From positions 107,972,102 to 108,036,101 of the forward strand of contig NC_081861.1 of the NCBI RefSeq assembly GCF_963259705.1: a stretch of 64,000 nt of DNA. The letters are read 5' to 3'. This stretch comes from Myotis daubentonii. Taxonomy: Eukaryota > Chordata > Mammalia > Chiroptera > Vespertilionidae. A program made the translations under genes and the position numbers. Each line of letters begins with the position of its first letter. Within the stretch, counting starts at the first letter, position 1. Below are positions 1-11,644 of this stretch, piece after piece. Below the pieces are notes generated by a model. The model was not told where the DNA came from and made no database searches. It was given only the letters and a program-made list of their open reading frames with translations.

Positions 1-252
1 GCTGCATGGCCTGTAACCTGTAACCATTATACCTTGCCTACTTTCCCATGCCTGTAATTCTTGCTCTCTCTTGCCTTCTACCCAATATAAGCACCTGGCT
101 TATGTGGAGAGGCAGATCAGGTTTTTGTGGATGACCTGCTACTCTTCCATACTGATAGCATTATTTGAGTGAATGCTCATATATGATTCAATCCTGTCTC
201 TGCTTAATTTTCTCAAGTAATAACAGGCAGCCCAGACCCATTGGTTGTCTGG
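1..252. other. No recognisable gene or repeat
   Basis: I see no gene, RNA or clearly named repeat in this left edge of the window. It may hold an old, unrecognised repeat or unique intergenic DNA. Confidence 0.4.
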
Positions 253-389
253 TTATAGAACTGAGGCACAGACACAGAAAGGTTGAAAACTTCCCGAAGT
301 TAGACAATGAGTAAGTGATAGGTCTGAGATTTGAAAATAGGGCACCTCATTTTAGAGTCTAAGCTCTTATCTATATTATACTGCTAGAT
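253..389 (-). repeat. MIR SINE, antisense
   Basis: The segment follows the MIR consensus read backwards: an ACTGAGGCACAGA-like block, then a degenerate AAGTTACTTGCCCAAGGTCA-type block and a closing CTCTTA...CTATATTATACTGCT. MIR is an ancient tRNA-derived SINE shared by mammals. The match is diverged, as expected for its age. Confidence 0.75.
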
Positions 390-2644
390 AATTATATTTT
401 TATTCTTTATTTGTCAAGGTATTACATATGAGTCCTTATCCCCTAATGCCCCCCACTCCCAGTTTGTACCCTCACCCCCCCCATGTCCGTATCCATTGGT
501 CAGACTTATATGCATGGATACAAGTCCTTTGGTTGATCTCTCCCATTCCCCCCACCCTTCCCTGCCTTCCTTCTGAGGTTTGATGGACTGATCAATGCTT
601 CTCTATCTCTGGATCTGTTTTTGTTCATCAGTTTATGTTGTTCATTATATTCCACAAATGAGTGAGATCATGTGATATTTATCTTTCTCCAACTGGCTTA
701 TTTCGCTTAGCATAATGCTCTCCAGGTCCATCCATGCTGTTGCAAATGGTAGGAGTTCCTTCCTTTTTACAGCAGCTTAGTATTCCATTGTGTAGATGTA
801 CCAGTTTTCTAAGCCACTCATCTGCTGATGGGCACTTAGGCTGTTTCCAAATCTTAGCTATTGTAAATTGTGCTGCTATTAACATAGGGGTGCATATATT
901 CTTTCTGATTGGTGTTTTGAGTTTCTTAGAATATATTCCTAGAAGTGGGATCACTGGATCAAATGGCAGTTCCATTTTTAATTTTTTGAGGAAACTCCAT
1001 ACTGTTTTCCACAGTGGCTGCACCAGTCAACATTCTCATTAGCAAAGTACTAGGGTTTCCTTTTCTCCGCATCCTCACCAACACTTGTCGTTTGTTGATT
1101 TGTTGATGATAGCCATTCTGACAGGTGTGAGATGGTACCTCATTGTCATTTTGATTTGCATCTCTTGGATGATTAGTGACTCTGAGCATGTTTTCATATG
1201 TCTCTTGGCCTTCTGTATGCCTTCTTTTGAAAAGTATCTATTTAGGTCAGTTGCCCATTTTTTTTTGGATTGTTTATCTTCCTTTTGTTAAGTTGTATGA
1301 GTTGCCTGTAAATGTTGGAAATTAAACTCTTATCTAAGATAACATTTGCAAATATGTTCTCCCATGCAGTGGGCTTTTTTGTTGTTTTGTTGATGGTTTC
1401 TTATGATGTGCAGAAACTTTTTATTTTGATGTAATCCCATTTGTTTATTTTCTCTTTAGTTTCCATTGCCCTAGGAGCTGTATCAGTGAAGATATTGCTT
1501 TGGCATATGTCTGAGATTTTGCTGCCTGTGGATTCCTCTAAGATTTTTATGGTTTCCCATCTTATGTTTAAACCCTTTATCCATTTTGAGTTTATTTTTG
1601 TGTATGGAGTAAGTTGGTGGTCTAGTTTCATTTTTTTGTATGTATCTGTCCAATTTTCCCAGCACCATATATTGAAGAGATTGTCTTAACTCCATTGTAT
1701 TCTCTTGCCTCCTTTGTCAAATATTAATTGAGCATAGTGATTTGGGTCAGTTTCTGGGTTCTCTGTTCTATTCCATTGGTCTACTACTATATGTCTGTTC
1801 TTATGCCAGTACCAGGCAGTTTTGAGGACAGTGGCTTTGTAATGTAGCTTGATATCTGGTATTGAGATCCCTCTTACTTTGTTCTTTTTCAGGATTGCTG
1901 CAGCTATTTGGGGTCTTTTTTTATTCCATATGAATTTTTGGAGAGTTTGTTCTAGGTCTGTGAAATATGCCTTTGGTATTTTAATGGGGAGTGCATTGAA
2001 TCTATAGATTGCTTTGGGTAGTATGGACATTTTAATGATGTTGTTTCTACCAATCCCTGAACATGATATGTTCTTCCATCTGTTTATGTCTTTCTTTATC
2101 TCTTTTTTCAATGTCCTGTAGTTTTCTGAGTACAGGTCTTTTACCTCCTTAGTTAAGTTTATTCCTAGGTTTCTTCATTTCTTTTGGTTCACTGGTAAGT
2201 GGATTTTTTTTTAATCTCTCTTTATGTCAGTCCATTATTGGTGTATAAAAATGCCATAGATTTCTGGGCATTAATTTTGTATCTTGCTACATTGTTGAAT
2301 TCATTTATTAAGTCTATTAATTTTTTGATTGAGTCTTTAAGGTTTTCTATGCACAGTATCATGACATCTGCAAATAAGGACAGTTTTACTTCTTTTCAAT
2401 TTGGATACCTTTTATTTCTTCTTCTTGTCTAGTTGCTATGGCTAGCATGTCCAGTATTATGTTGACCAGGAGTGGTGAGCATGGGCATCCCTGTCTTGTT
2501 CCTGTTCTTAGGTGAAATGATATTAGTTTTTGCCCATTGATTATGATGTTGGCTGTATGTTTGTCATATAAGGCTTTTATGATGTTGAGGTATAATCCCT
2601 CTATTCCCACTTTGCTGAGGGTTTTTATCAAGAAAGGTTGTTGA

Positions 2645-3395
2645 CTTGTGCACTACTGGTGGGAATGCAGACTGGTGCAGCCACTATGGAAGACAGTATG
2701 GAGTTTCCTCAAAAAACTGAAAATGGAACTCCCATTTGACCCTGTGATCCCACTTCTAGGAATATATCCCAAGAAACCAGAAACACCAGTCAGAAAGGAT
2801 ATATGCACCCCTATGTTCATAGCAGCACAATTCACAATAGCTAAGATCTGGAAACAGCCTAAGTGCCCACCAGTAGATGAATGGATTAAAAAACTGTGGT
2901 ACATCTACACGATGGAATACTATGCTGCTGTAAAAAGGAAGGAACTCTTACCATTTGCAACGGCATGGATGGAACTGGAGAGCATTATGCTAAGTGAAAT
3001 AAGCCAGTCAATGAAGGAAAAATACCATATGAACTCACTCATTCATGGATAATAAAGACCATTATAAACTTATGAACAAAAATAGATACAGAGGCAGAGC
3101 TGCCTCAAACAGATTGTCAAACTGCAGCAGGAAGGCCGGGGAGAGTAGGGGGGCAGAAGAGGGGTGGTAAGAGATCAACCGAAGGACTTATATGCATGCA
3201 TATAAGCATAACCAATGGACATAAGACACTGGGGGGTAGGGGAGGCCAGGGGATTGTCAAGGGTGGGGGAAATAAGGAGACTTATGTAATACCCTTTGTA
3301 ATACTTTAAGCAAAAAACAATTAAAAATAAAAATAATAAAAAATAAAATTAAATTTAAAAAAATGAAAGTTTTGAACAATGGTAAAAAATAAAAT
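2645..3395 (+). mobile_element. Young 5'-truncated L1, 3' end only, with target duplications
   Basis: This sense-strand L1 3' end (last about 400 bp of ORF2, 3' UTR and A-rich tail) sits inside the antisense L1. It is flanked by near-perfect 12-bp target duplications: AAAGGTTGTTGA at 2,633-2,644 and AAAGGGTGTTGA at 3,396-3,407. The tail contains two A-rich tracts separated by about 20 bp of non-L1 sequence (around 3,363-3,382), which could be a short 3' transduction. The ORF2 end is still open, so the insertion looks younger than its host L1. Confidence 0.9.
2648..3052 (+). pseudogene. L1 ORF2p C-terminal fragment
   Basis: An uninterrupted 134-codon reading frame matches the last part of L1 ORF2p: [20 protein letters not shown], then [33 protein letters not shown] and [19 protein letters not shown], ending at a stop just before the 3' UTR. 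Only the end of the cysteine-rich C-terminal motif is present because 5' truncation removed the rest. It has no start context or promoter and is a dead fragment that happens to remain open. Confidence 0.85.
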
Positions 3396-4545
3396 AAAGG
3401 GTGTTGAATTTTGTCAAGTGCTTTTTCTGTTAATTGATATGACTATGTGATTTTTATCTCTCAATGTGTTTATGTGATTTATCACATTTATTGATTTGCA
3501 GATATTGAACCATCCTTGTATCCCCAAGATAAATCTTACTTGGTCATGGTGTATGATTTTTCTATTGTACTGCTGGATCTGATTTGCTAGAATTTTGTTG
3601 AGGATTTTGGAATCTATGTTCATGAGGGATATTGGCCTGTAATTCTCTTTCTTTGTGTTGTCTTTATCTGGTTTTGGGATTAGGGTAATGCTGGCTTCAT
3701 AGAAAGAGCTTGGAAGTGTGCCTTCCTCTCAAATTTTTTGAAATAGTCTGAGGAGGATAGGTTTTAGTTACTCTTTGAATGTTTGGTAAAACTCTCCTGT
3801 GAAGTTGTCTGGCCCTGGGATTTTGTTTGCTGGAAACTTTTTGATGACTGCTTCAATATCCTCCATAGTTATCAGCCTATTGAGATTTTTAAATTCTTCC
3901 TGATTGAATTATGGAAGGTCACATTTTTCTAGTAATATGTCCATTTCTTCTAGGTTGTCTAGTTTGTTGGAATAGAGTTGTTCATAGTATTTTTTTTTTT
4001 TTACAATTCTTTGTATTTCTGTGGGGTCTGTTGTTATTTCGCCTCTTTCATTTGTGATTTGGTTTATTTGGGTCCTCTCTCTTTGATACTTGGTGAGCCT
4101 GGCTAGAGATTGATCAATCTCATTTATCCTTTCAAAGAGCCACCTCTTGGTTTCATTGATCTTTTGTATTATTTTTTTGGTCTCTATGTCATTTATTTCT
4201 GCTCTGCTCTTTATTATCTACTTCCTTCCACTCACTCTGGGCTTTTCTTATTGCCCTCTTTCTAATTCTTTAAGTTGTAGATTTACATAATTTATTACCA
4301 TTTTTTTAATGTAGGCTGTAGAGCTATGAACTTCCCTCTCAGGACTGCTTTCACTGTGTCCCATAGATTTTGGATTGTTGTGTTTTCATTGTCATTCATT
4401 TCCAGGATGTTTTTAATTCCTTCTTTGAACTCTTTGGTAACCCAATCATTATTTAATAGTATGCTATTCAGCTTCTAAGTGTTTGACTTTTTAAAATTGT
4501 TTTTATTGTAGCTTATTTCTGGTCATCTAATAAGTCTTCTAGATG

Positions 4546-4927
4546 GAATAATTAAAAAAAAACAGTTTTGAACTGCTACCTCATGAGTTACATTAAAAGG
4601 AATATTTGGATGTTTTATGTACAGAAGTGTCAAAAATGCTGAAAATCGACCTTAAAAACTCTTTTAAATAATTTATTATATATTTCCATTTAAATTTGTG
4701 TGTCATGTGCTGAGATTCCAAATGTAATCTTTATTTTAATGTTGTTCCTCAGTAATCAATGAAAACTTAATTAGAAACACATTTAATGCCAAACAGCCTG
4801 GCAAAATATTAAATCAATAAATTTTGAATATCATTAGCAGTAGCATTTTAAATAAGTTTTATGTGTGACCAGGGTATAAGTGTTAAATGGGGTCATCCAG
4901 TTAGCTCTAATTGTTGAACTCTTAATT
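4546..4927. other. AT-rich stretch, nothing recognised
   Basis: No gene, RNA or nameable repeat is visible. The sequence is AT-rich and without long reading frames. Confidence 0.4.
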
Positions 4928-4939
4928 TAAAACACACAC

Positions 4940-5160
4940 CAGCCCTAACTGGTTTGGCTCAGCGGATAGAGCATCGGCCTGTGGACTGAAAGGTCCCAGG
5001 TTTGATTCTGGTCAAGGGCATGTACCTTGGTTGCGGGCACATCCCCAGTAGGATGAGTGCAGGAAGCAGCTGATCGATGTTTCTCTCTCATTGATGTTTT
5101 AACTCTCTATCCCTCTCCCTTCCTCTCTGTAAAAAATCAATAAAATATGTATTTTAAAAA
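4940..5160 (+). mobile_element. Ves SINE (tRNA-derived), sense
   Basis: The head CCCTAACTGGTTTGGCTCAG...GGATAGAGCATCGGCCTG and the downstream GGTTTGATTCTGGTCAAGGG correspond to the A- and B-box regions of the bat Ves SINE. Then come the CAGCTGATCGATGTTTCTCT body and an A-rich tail after ATCAATAAAAT. An AAAACACACAC-type duplication flanks it on both sides, merging on the right with a short CA run. Ves elements are mobilised by L1. Confidence 0.92.
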
Positions 5161-5175
5161 CACACACACACAACA

Positions 5176-6065
5176 ACATATGAACACATACACATTCTGC
5201 AACTAAGAGGTGACCTAATAAATAAAGAGACTAAAATGAAGATTAAAAATTTCTTCATCCATTAAAAGGTGACCACACCTTTCCTCCATATTTCTTTGCT
5301 ATATTGTATTTTGAAGGCAGCCACCTAGATGCATTTGGGCAAAAATTGTGTGAAACTGACATCCTCATCTAAATCTTGAACTTGATCTATCACTATTCCC
5401 AATTGCTGGAGCAGGGAAGGGTTGGAGAGAAAGAAAGAGAGAGAGCTTGGAGCTCATAAAGTATATAAGAAATGAGATTAGGCATTAACTGCAAGTTACA
5501 CTACATGTAACTATGAAGCATGTGTTGACAACCGTACTAACCTCAGAGAGTTTTATCAATCATTCTCACCAAAGTTTCTGCTTCCTCTCTGAAAATACAT
5601 GTGTGCCTTCAATGATCTGCATCTCTAATTGTTTTATTTCTCCTATATACAGATTATGTTAATGCTCTCCTATTTTTATGAATAAATAGATTTGACTATT
5701 TTATAATGGTACTTCTCCTGTTTTCTACTTTACACAAACAACAACAATAGATTGACAGTGTGCATTCTGCCAACTTCACGATGTTACCCCTCCAATGTTG
5801 GTGACTGGGATAGTAAGAATTGAATCCTTATTCTTAGCTCCAGATTTGTTCAGAGAATCCTTAATTACATTTCTGGCACTTACTTTGTTTCACTCAGTAA
5901 TATAGATATTTTGTGTTCAGTACCCAAAAAAACTTATTAATGATAATAAATTGTATTTCCCCTTAGAAGTGATATCCCTTGAAAAGCTAATTCAGTCCTA
6001 ATAGATTTTTAAAATCTTTATTGTTTCTGATTGTAACATAATTCATTTGTTAAAAATTCAAATAA
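5176..6065. other. No gene; unassigned AT-rich sequence
   Basis: I see no coding exon or clear repeat here. A short purine run (GAGAGAAAGAAAGAGAGAGAG) sits near 5,428. Confidence 0.35.
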
Positions 6066-6069
6066 CCAT

Positions 6070-6850
6070 TTCCACAGTGGCTACATCAATCTGCGCTCCC
6101 ATTAATAGTGCATCAGGGTTCCCTGTTCTCCACATCCTCACCAGCACTTGTTGTTTGTTGATTTATTGATGATAGCCATTCTGACAAGTATGAGGTGATA
6201 TCTCATTGTGGCTTTAAATTTACATTTTTTTTCATATGTCTATTAGCTATTTGTAAGTCCTTTTTGGAGAAATGTCTATTCAGGTCATCTGCCCATATCT
6301 AGATTGTTTTTTTTGATGTTGAGTTGAATGAGTTCTTTATAAATTTTGGATATTAACCCCTTTTCAAATGTACCATTGACAAACATCTTTCCCATTTATT
6401 GAGTTGTCTTTTTGTTTTGTTGATGGATTTCTTTGCTGTGTAAAAATACTTTGTTGATGTAGCTCCATTTGTTTACTTTTTCTTTTGTTTCCCTTGCCCA
6501 AGAAGAATATGACTAAAAATATGACTAAGAAATATTCTAAATTTTACTACCTATGTTTTCTTTTAGGAGTTTTATTGTTTCTAGTTTAATATTTGTCTTT
6601 AATCCATTTTAAGTTTATTCTTGTGTATGGTGTAAGAAGGTGGTCTAGTTTCTTTTTTTTTTTTGCTTGTATCTGTCCAATTTTCCCATCACCATTTATT
6701 GATTAGTCGGTCTTGACACCAATGTATGCTCTTGCCTCTTTTGTAAAATATTAATTTACTATAAAGATGTGGGTTTATTTCTGGACTCTCTACTCTGTCC
6801 CTTTTTATGCAAGTGCCATGGTGTTTTGATTACTACAGCCTTTCCTAACC
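6070..6850 (-). mobile_element. Older L1 fragment, antisense
   Basis: Read on the minus strand, this is L1 ORF2 C-terminal sequence with the same landmarks as the younger copies (CCACAGTGGCTACATCAATC, CACATCCTCACCAGCACTTG, GATGGTTTCTTTTGCTGTG-like) but with many more substitutions and indels. There are no 3' UTR, tail or clear duplications. It is an older subfamily fossil. Confidence 0.8.
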
Positions 6851-7957
6851 ACTATGTTGTATATGAAACTAACCCAAAATAATATTGAATGTAAGCCATA
6901 ATTGAAAAAATAGTAAAAAAGTCAAATAACTAAAGACATAAATAAAGCAGAATATGAAACTTCTCATGTTGATGGTTGGATTAAGGGATGCAATAAGGAT
7001 CAGGAATGTCTGCTGTATACATATTGATAATAAAAAAACAAAAAAAGTGATTTGCATTTTGACTAAACTCTTTTTATGGCCATCTGAAAAAGTCTTTACC
7101 AACCTCATAAAATTTTTTATGGGATCAAATGTGAAAATGCTTGCTAATTGTAAGGCACAATCCAGATATAATATTTTTAAATATATTATTTACAGATGGT
7201 GTGACATGATTTTTGTGAAATAGTAGGCTTTGAAAAGCAAATATGAATGTCCCTTGAGGCTATAGGCCTGGGATTTTGAAAAGCTTACTTACCTAAAACC
7301 ATTAAGGTACCATTAAGGTAAACAGATCAGTAATTAATTTATCAAAGATGATGTACAGAACTGTCTTAGAATATTAAACAATATAAGTAATTATAAATGT
7401 AAGAACAAATGAATTTCATCAGCATCAGCAGCAGAGATTTTTATTTGCTTGTTTTTATGTTTTGTTTTGTGAGCAGTGGAGTTTTTATGTCTATATCTAA
7501 TCCTATACTCCACCTCTTGTTTTATGGGATGATGCTCAAATATATCTCTAGCCCTGTTTCACTCCTTGAGGCTAATGGTATAATGGCAAAGGATAAACTG
7601 ATTACTCAGGTCTTTCTATTTCTGCCTTCGCTATGATAAATGAGGGGCATGTTCATACAGAAAGGGTCAACAAGCATTGGTCAGAGGGAATGGAGTCTAT
7701 GGTGGTGAGATGATTGTATAAAAGCACCCATGTCTTACTAAACAGGTCCAAGTTACTTGATCCAGCAGAACTCCATTCCAGTCTTCTGACAGAACTTAAA
7801 GTTGAGCTTGCTTAACTGCTGTTGGGAAACTTTAGACTGGGCAATGTTTCAGAATATCAGATATGAAAAAATATTGTCTTGATTTTTAAAACGAAATAAA
7901 TGGCAAAGTTTAAAACAGTTTAGTCTGACATCAATTCAAGTCAAAAGTTTATATCAC
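6851..7957. other. No gene recognised
   Basis: Short open frames on both strands (for example 6,869-7,108 minus, 6,954-7,223 plus and 7,409-7,636 plus) have no recognisable domain, no start context and AT-driven composition. I treat the interval as non-coding unique or very old repeat DNA. Confidence 0.4.
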
Positions 7958-7958
7958 G

Positions 7959-8160
7959 CCCTAGATGGTTTTGCTCAGTGGATAGAGCATTGACCTGTGG
8001 ACTGAAGCATCCCAGGTTCGACTTAGGTCAAGGGCATGTACCTCAGTTGCAGGTTCGATCCCCAGTCTGGGTGTGTGCAGGAGGCAACCAATCAATGTGT
8101 CTGTCTCTTTGTAATTCCCTCTCCCTTCCAGTCCCTCTCTAAATCACCAAAAAAATATCC
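7959..8160 (+). mobile_element. Ves SINE, sense
   Basis: The head GCCCTAGATGGTTTTGCTCAG, GGATAGAGCATTGACCTGTG, CAGGTTCGACTTAGGTCAAG and the AGGAGGCAACCAATCAATGTG body mark a Ves SINE that is more diverged than the copies at 4,940 and 26,366. It ends at an A-run before TATCCTCAGG. Confidence 0.85.
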
Positions 8161-8165
8161 TCAGG

Positions 8166-8866
8166 CGATTATTAACAAACAAAAAACCCAATAACTTTAT
8201 ATGAGATTATCAGGTGCCTGATGCTACACATACTTAGAATAGAGTTAGGTGATCCGTGGAAAGACCTTTGGTATCCCCTTTGTTTTTGTGTCTGCCATTA
8301 TGTAAATTTTACCTGTGGCATAATTTTGCTCAGAAATAAATCCAATGTTCCAAGAGCCATACTAGAGGAAACCAGACCTAGATTGTGGGAAGAGTAAACA
8401 ACTCCTCGGTATTATTTGAATGTAATTGAACAGGCGCCTAGTCTCTATGATTCTGGTAGATCCCCAGGGATGCCTGACCTTTCCTGTAAAAATATTATTT
8501 TGAATAGCTTTTCTCAAAGTGTGTGCTGAATAACACTAGTTCACAGTGTATTCTACATAGAAAGAAATGTTTTGTGACCAAATGAGTTTAATAAATTCTT
8601 GGTTGAATATAATTTGAGAGGTAGTTTTATTGACAAAACTGTTTATATCTTTTCATAAAATGATGTACACTGTGACCTCCTGAATGGGTCAATAATGTGT
8701 AGATTTTAAAGTTTTGTTGGTGATGGAATGTGGAATAACTTCAGTGACTTATGTTCTTCAGATTTTATTTTCATCTTTATACTTTTTTCCTTCATATGCG
8801 TTAAATTAAACTCATAAAGTAAGTGGGAATTTATATCTACTTTATTATTCTACCAATATAATATGA
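8166..8866. other. No gene recognised
   Basis: Nothing is recognisable here beyond background AT-rich sequence. No reading frame has a domain signature. Confidence 0.35.
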
Positions 8867-8880
8867 ACATACCAAAGACC

Positions 8881-9113
8881 GTCCTGGCCAGTGTGCCTCA
8901 GTTGGTTGGAAGATTGTCTCATACACCAAAAGGTAGAAGATTTGATTCCAGGTCAGGGCACATACCCAGGTTGCAGGTTCCATCCCTGGTCAGGGTGTGT
9001 GTGGGAGGCAACTGATCGGTGTTTCTCTCTCACATTGATATTTCTCTCCTTCTCTCTTAAAAATAAATAAATAAAAATAAAATATTGTTCAATTATAACA
9101 CATATTTTAAAAA
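8881..9113 (+). mobile_element. Ves SINE, sense, with target duplication
   Basis: This Ves copy has an altered head (TCCTGGCCAGTGTGCCTCAG) and the standard body GAGGCAACTGATCGGTGTTT, followed by an AAATAAATAAATAAA tail. The 14-bp duplication ACATACCAAAGACC occurs immediately before it (about 8,867-8,880) and after its tail (about 9,114-9,127), marking the insertion boundaries. Confidence 0.9.
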
Positions 9114-9149
9114 AACATACCAAAGACCATTTAATCAGCCATATCACAT

Positions 9150-9343
9150 ACCAGTGATACTCAAAATGAGGTCCCTGAACCAGAAGCATCAGATTCACCT
9201 GGGAAGTTTTAAAAAATGCAAATTCTTGGGCCTCCCGCCAGATTTACTGAGTCAGAAACTCTGGGGGATGAGGCCCAACAATCTGTTTAACAAGCCCTCC
9301 TGGTGATTCTGATGTACACTAAGGTTTGAAAATCCTGAATTAT
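9150..9343 (+). mobile_element. MER5A-type hAT MITE
   Basis: The sequence tracks the MER5A/Charlie consensus: a degraded CAGTGGTTCTCAAA-like start, CATCAGATTCACCTGGGAAG, TCAGAAACTCTGGGGGATGA, CCTCCTGGTGATTCTGATG and a GGTTTGAAAATCCTGAATT end. MER5A is an ancient non-autonomous hAT element of placental mammals, so this is a fossil, unlike the young hATs elsewhere in the window. Confidence 0.82.
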
Positions 9344-9644
9344 ACCAGTATGTTGGAGGCAGACTTGGACAAAAGAGGAAGATGGTAGTAACAGAGAAAC
9401 AAGACTTCCAATGTATTGGGTAAAAAATTGTAAGCATCTCAGGAGTATGTCTTTAAATTATATGAGTAAGTAGATTTCAGCTACAACCCTGGGTAAAAGT
9501 CAAACATTTATACATATATGGAGAAGTTAGTATAAGAACAAACTATGTAGTTGTACATTAGTAATAGGTACGAAAGTTATTCTAATATTAAAAACAAAAT
9601 AATTTTATTTTAATAAAAGGAGAATATTAGAGTATGCCAGAAGG

Positions 9645-9885
9645 CTAAATAGTATGGTGTTGAATGTAGCTTTGCAATCCGGCAGGCTTGAATTTAAATT
9701 TGGGCTCTACCACATATTAGCTCTATGGATGGGCTGGCAAATCATGTTCTCTGGGCTCCTGTTATTTTTAATGAAATGGATAACTACTAACAGGGACTTG
9801 TGTAGATTAGATTAAATGCATGTAAATTGTTTAGCATAATGCCTGGTACCTAGTAGCTACAAAATAAATAGCAATTCTTAACATT
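9645..9885 (+). repeat. MIR SINE, sense
   Basis: MIR landmarks appear in order: a GGCAGGCTTGAATTTAAATT B-box-like block, the TGGGCTCTACCACATATTAG core, then TGCATGTAAATTGTTTAGCA and AATGCCTGGTACCTAGTAG at the 3' end. Confidence 0.8.
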
Positions 9886-10229
9886 ATGCTCTAGGTTTTA
9901 TTAGGGATAAAGGAAGAACAGGCTAGCCAAGGTTTTGCACATAGAAATCAGATTATAGTATAAAGTATTATATGAGGCAACAGAAGCGGGAAAATTCCAG
10001 ATGACATAGTCACAGAGAAGGCTCAAGCAACTTAACAAGAAGGTAGAATGAAGCTTGATTGTAAAGCAGTCATTTATAATTTAAAAAGCTTGGCTATGGT
10101 GTAAAAGCTTAGTTAAAAGGTAAAATCCTATTATTATGTTCTAGATATCTGTGTTCTAATGTAGAAAAAAATATATAGGGAATAATTTAATGTTATATAT
10201 ATATAACATTATAATATATGTTAATATAT

Positions 10230-11240
10230 TTGCCCAAAGTAAACAGAAGAAAGGGAATCATAAATAATAAGTGAAATCAATGGATTAAGAACAAAAAATA
10301 GATAAAATCAATAAAATCAGATGGTTCTTTGAAAAAAAATCAATAAAATTGGTAATTCTCTAACAAGATGAAGAAAGAAGAAAGTACAAATAACCAAAAT
10401 CATGAATGAATGAGGAGATATCACTACCGACTCCACAGACATTAGTAAGATAATGAAGTATCCTATGAACAACTCTTATGCATATACATTCTCCAAATTG
10501 GATGAAATGTGTCAATTCCTTGAAAACCACAAAATACTAGAACTCATCCAACTTTAAATAGACAAACCAATTAACCCTGTATCTATAAAAGAACTAGAAT
10601 CCATAATAGTAAACCTTCCAAAAAGAAAAATGCTGAATTCCACCAAGCATTTATGGAAAAATTCATATATTTTCTATACAATCTCTTCTAGAAAATAGAA
10701 GAATTAAATACACACTTACTGTGAGACCTATTAATCGCACTTCTAGGTATTTATTCTAGAGAAATTGTAGCTTGTGTTAACAAAAAAGCATGCATGCAAA
10801 TATATTTATTACAATTTTATTCATAAGTGCCATAAACTGGAAATAGCCCAGACGCCCTTCAACTGTTGTACATCTGTATAATGCAGTACTATTCAACAGT
10901 AAAAAGGAATAAATTTTGAATATGTAACAACATGAATGACACTTAATTTTACTAGTAAAAGAATTTGGACCCAAAATGATACATATTATATTATTCCATT
11001 TATGAATTTTTGGAAAAGACAAAAATTTACAAGGATAATAAATGCAATGGATTAGTACTGGGAAGAGGGTATGAATATAAAGGGGACAGCATGAGGGAAT
11101 TCTTTGAGATATTGGAATTGTTCTTTGTCCTATCAGTGGTGACAATTACAAGAATGCCTGTGTGCATTAACTCATAGAACATTAAACCAATAGAGAAGTT
11201 AATTTTACTATATTACAACTAAAAATACTAATGAACTATT
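10230..11240 (+). mobile_element. Ancient L1 fragments, sense
   Basis: Two pieces of an old L1 lie in order. About 10,230-10,710 resembles the ORF2 region coding for the RT N-terminus (AACTAGAATCCATAATAG, GAATTCCACCAAGCATTTA). About 10,720-11,240 resembles the 3' end (CACTTCTAGGTATTTATTC, TGCAGTACTATTCAACAGT, ATTGGAATTGTTCTTTGTCC). Divergence is high and no reading frame survives. The jump between the parts is an internal deletion. Confidence 0.75.
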
Positions 11241-11640
11241 TTTAAAAATCCAGATAGCATTAGCACTGGAACTCTGACTTCTTGATGGTACATTTGGGAA
11301 TAAATCAGTCTCTTTGGAGAATATTTTCATAAGACTTTCTTGAAAGGGAGGATTAGCATTAACTGTCAGGCCATGAATTATTAAAAAGTTATAGCCAAAG
11401 AAATTGGTATCTATTATCAGGTAGTTATCATTTACTCTGAGAATAAGGTGAAGTCATTGGGAGGTCATTTTCCTTGTTTCTCTGTCCTTTCAAGATCTTT
11501 CTTCAAGTCCTACTAAATGTGCATTTGTGTCACTATACAAGTATATTGATGTTTGTTAATGCCTTTCTTTAGGGGAAATAAGTAACTTGTAAGTAGAACA
11601 ACCATGACTATATTTCAATTTTCTCCCATTTAAAAACAAA
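11241..11640. other. No gene recognised
   Basis: I recognise nothing in this interval. It ends with TTTAAAAACAAACACAAA, the left copy of the target duplication of the adjacent L1. Confidence 0.4.
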
Positions 11641-11644
11641 CACA

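Larger units (their letters stand above)
679..3623 (-). pseudogene. L1 ORF2p remnant (reverse transcriptase and C-terminal region)
   Basis: These are broken pieces of L1 ORF2p, the endonuclease/reverse transcriptase that copies L1 RNA into genomic DNA. Minus-strand open pieces at 679-1,189 and 1,401-2,111 give the C-terminal region, with phrases such as [28 protein letters not shown] and [18 protein letters not shown]. The piece at 2,386-2,631 gives reverse-transcriptase sequence around [13 protein letters not shown], and 3,414-3,623 the upstream RT region with DQVRFI. The pieces are in different frames and separated by stops, and the inserted sense L1 at 2,645-3,395 divides them. No functional product is expected. 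Confidence 0.9.
394..4545 (-). mobile_element. LINE-1, antisense, 5'-truncated, split by a sense L1
   Basis: An L1 lies on the minus strand. Its 3' UTR is at the left (about 394-680) and ORF2-derived sequence runs to about 4,545, where it breaks off before ORF1. Positions 2,645-3,395 are a second L1 in the opposite orientation; the antisense L1 resumes at about 3,396 at the matching point. The element is several kb long, lacks its 5' UTR and ORF1, and its ORF2 is broken by many stops and frameshifts, so it is dead. I did not find a convincing outer target-site duplication. Confidence 0.9.

Noticed and set aside
7409..7636. A 75-codon frame beginning MNFISISSRDF as a small membrane protein
   Set aside because: It has no conserved motif and no start context, and its hydrophobic composition is typical of T-rich non-coding DNA.
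4940..8160. tRNA-like A and B boxes that could suggest tRNA genes
   Set aside because: They are the heads of Ves SINEs, with SINE bodies, A-tails and target duplications. No complete cloverleaf is formed.
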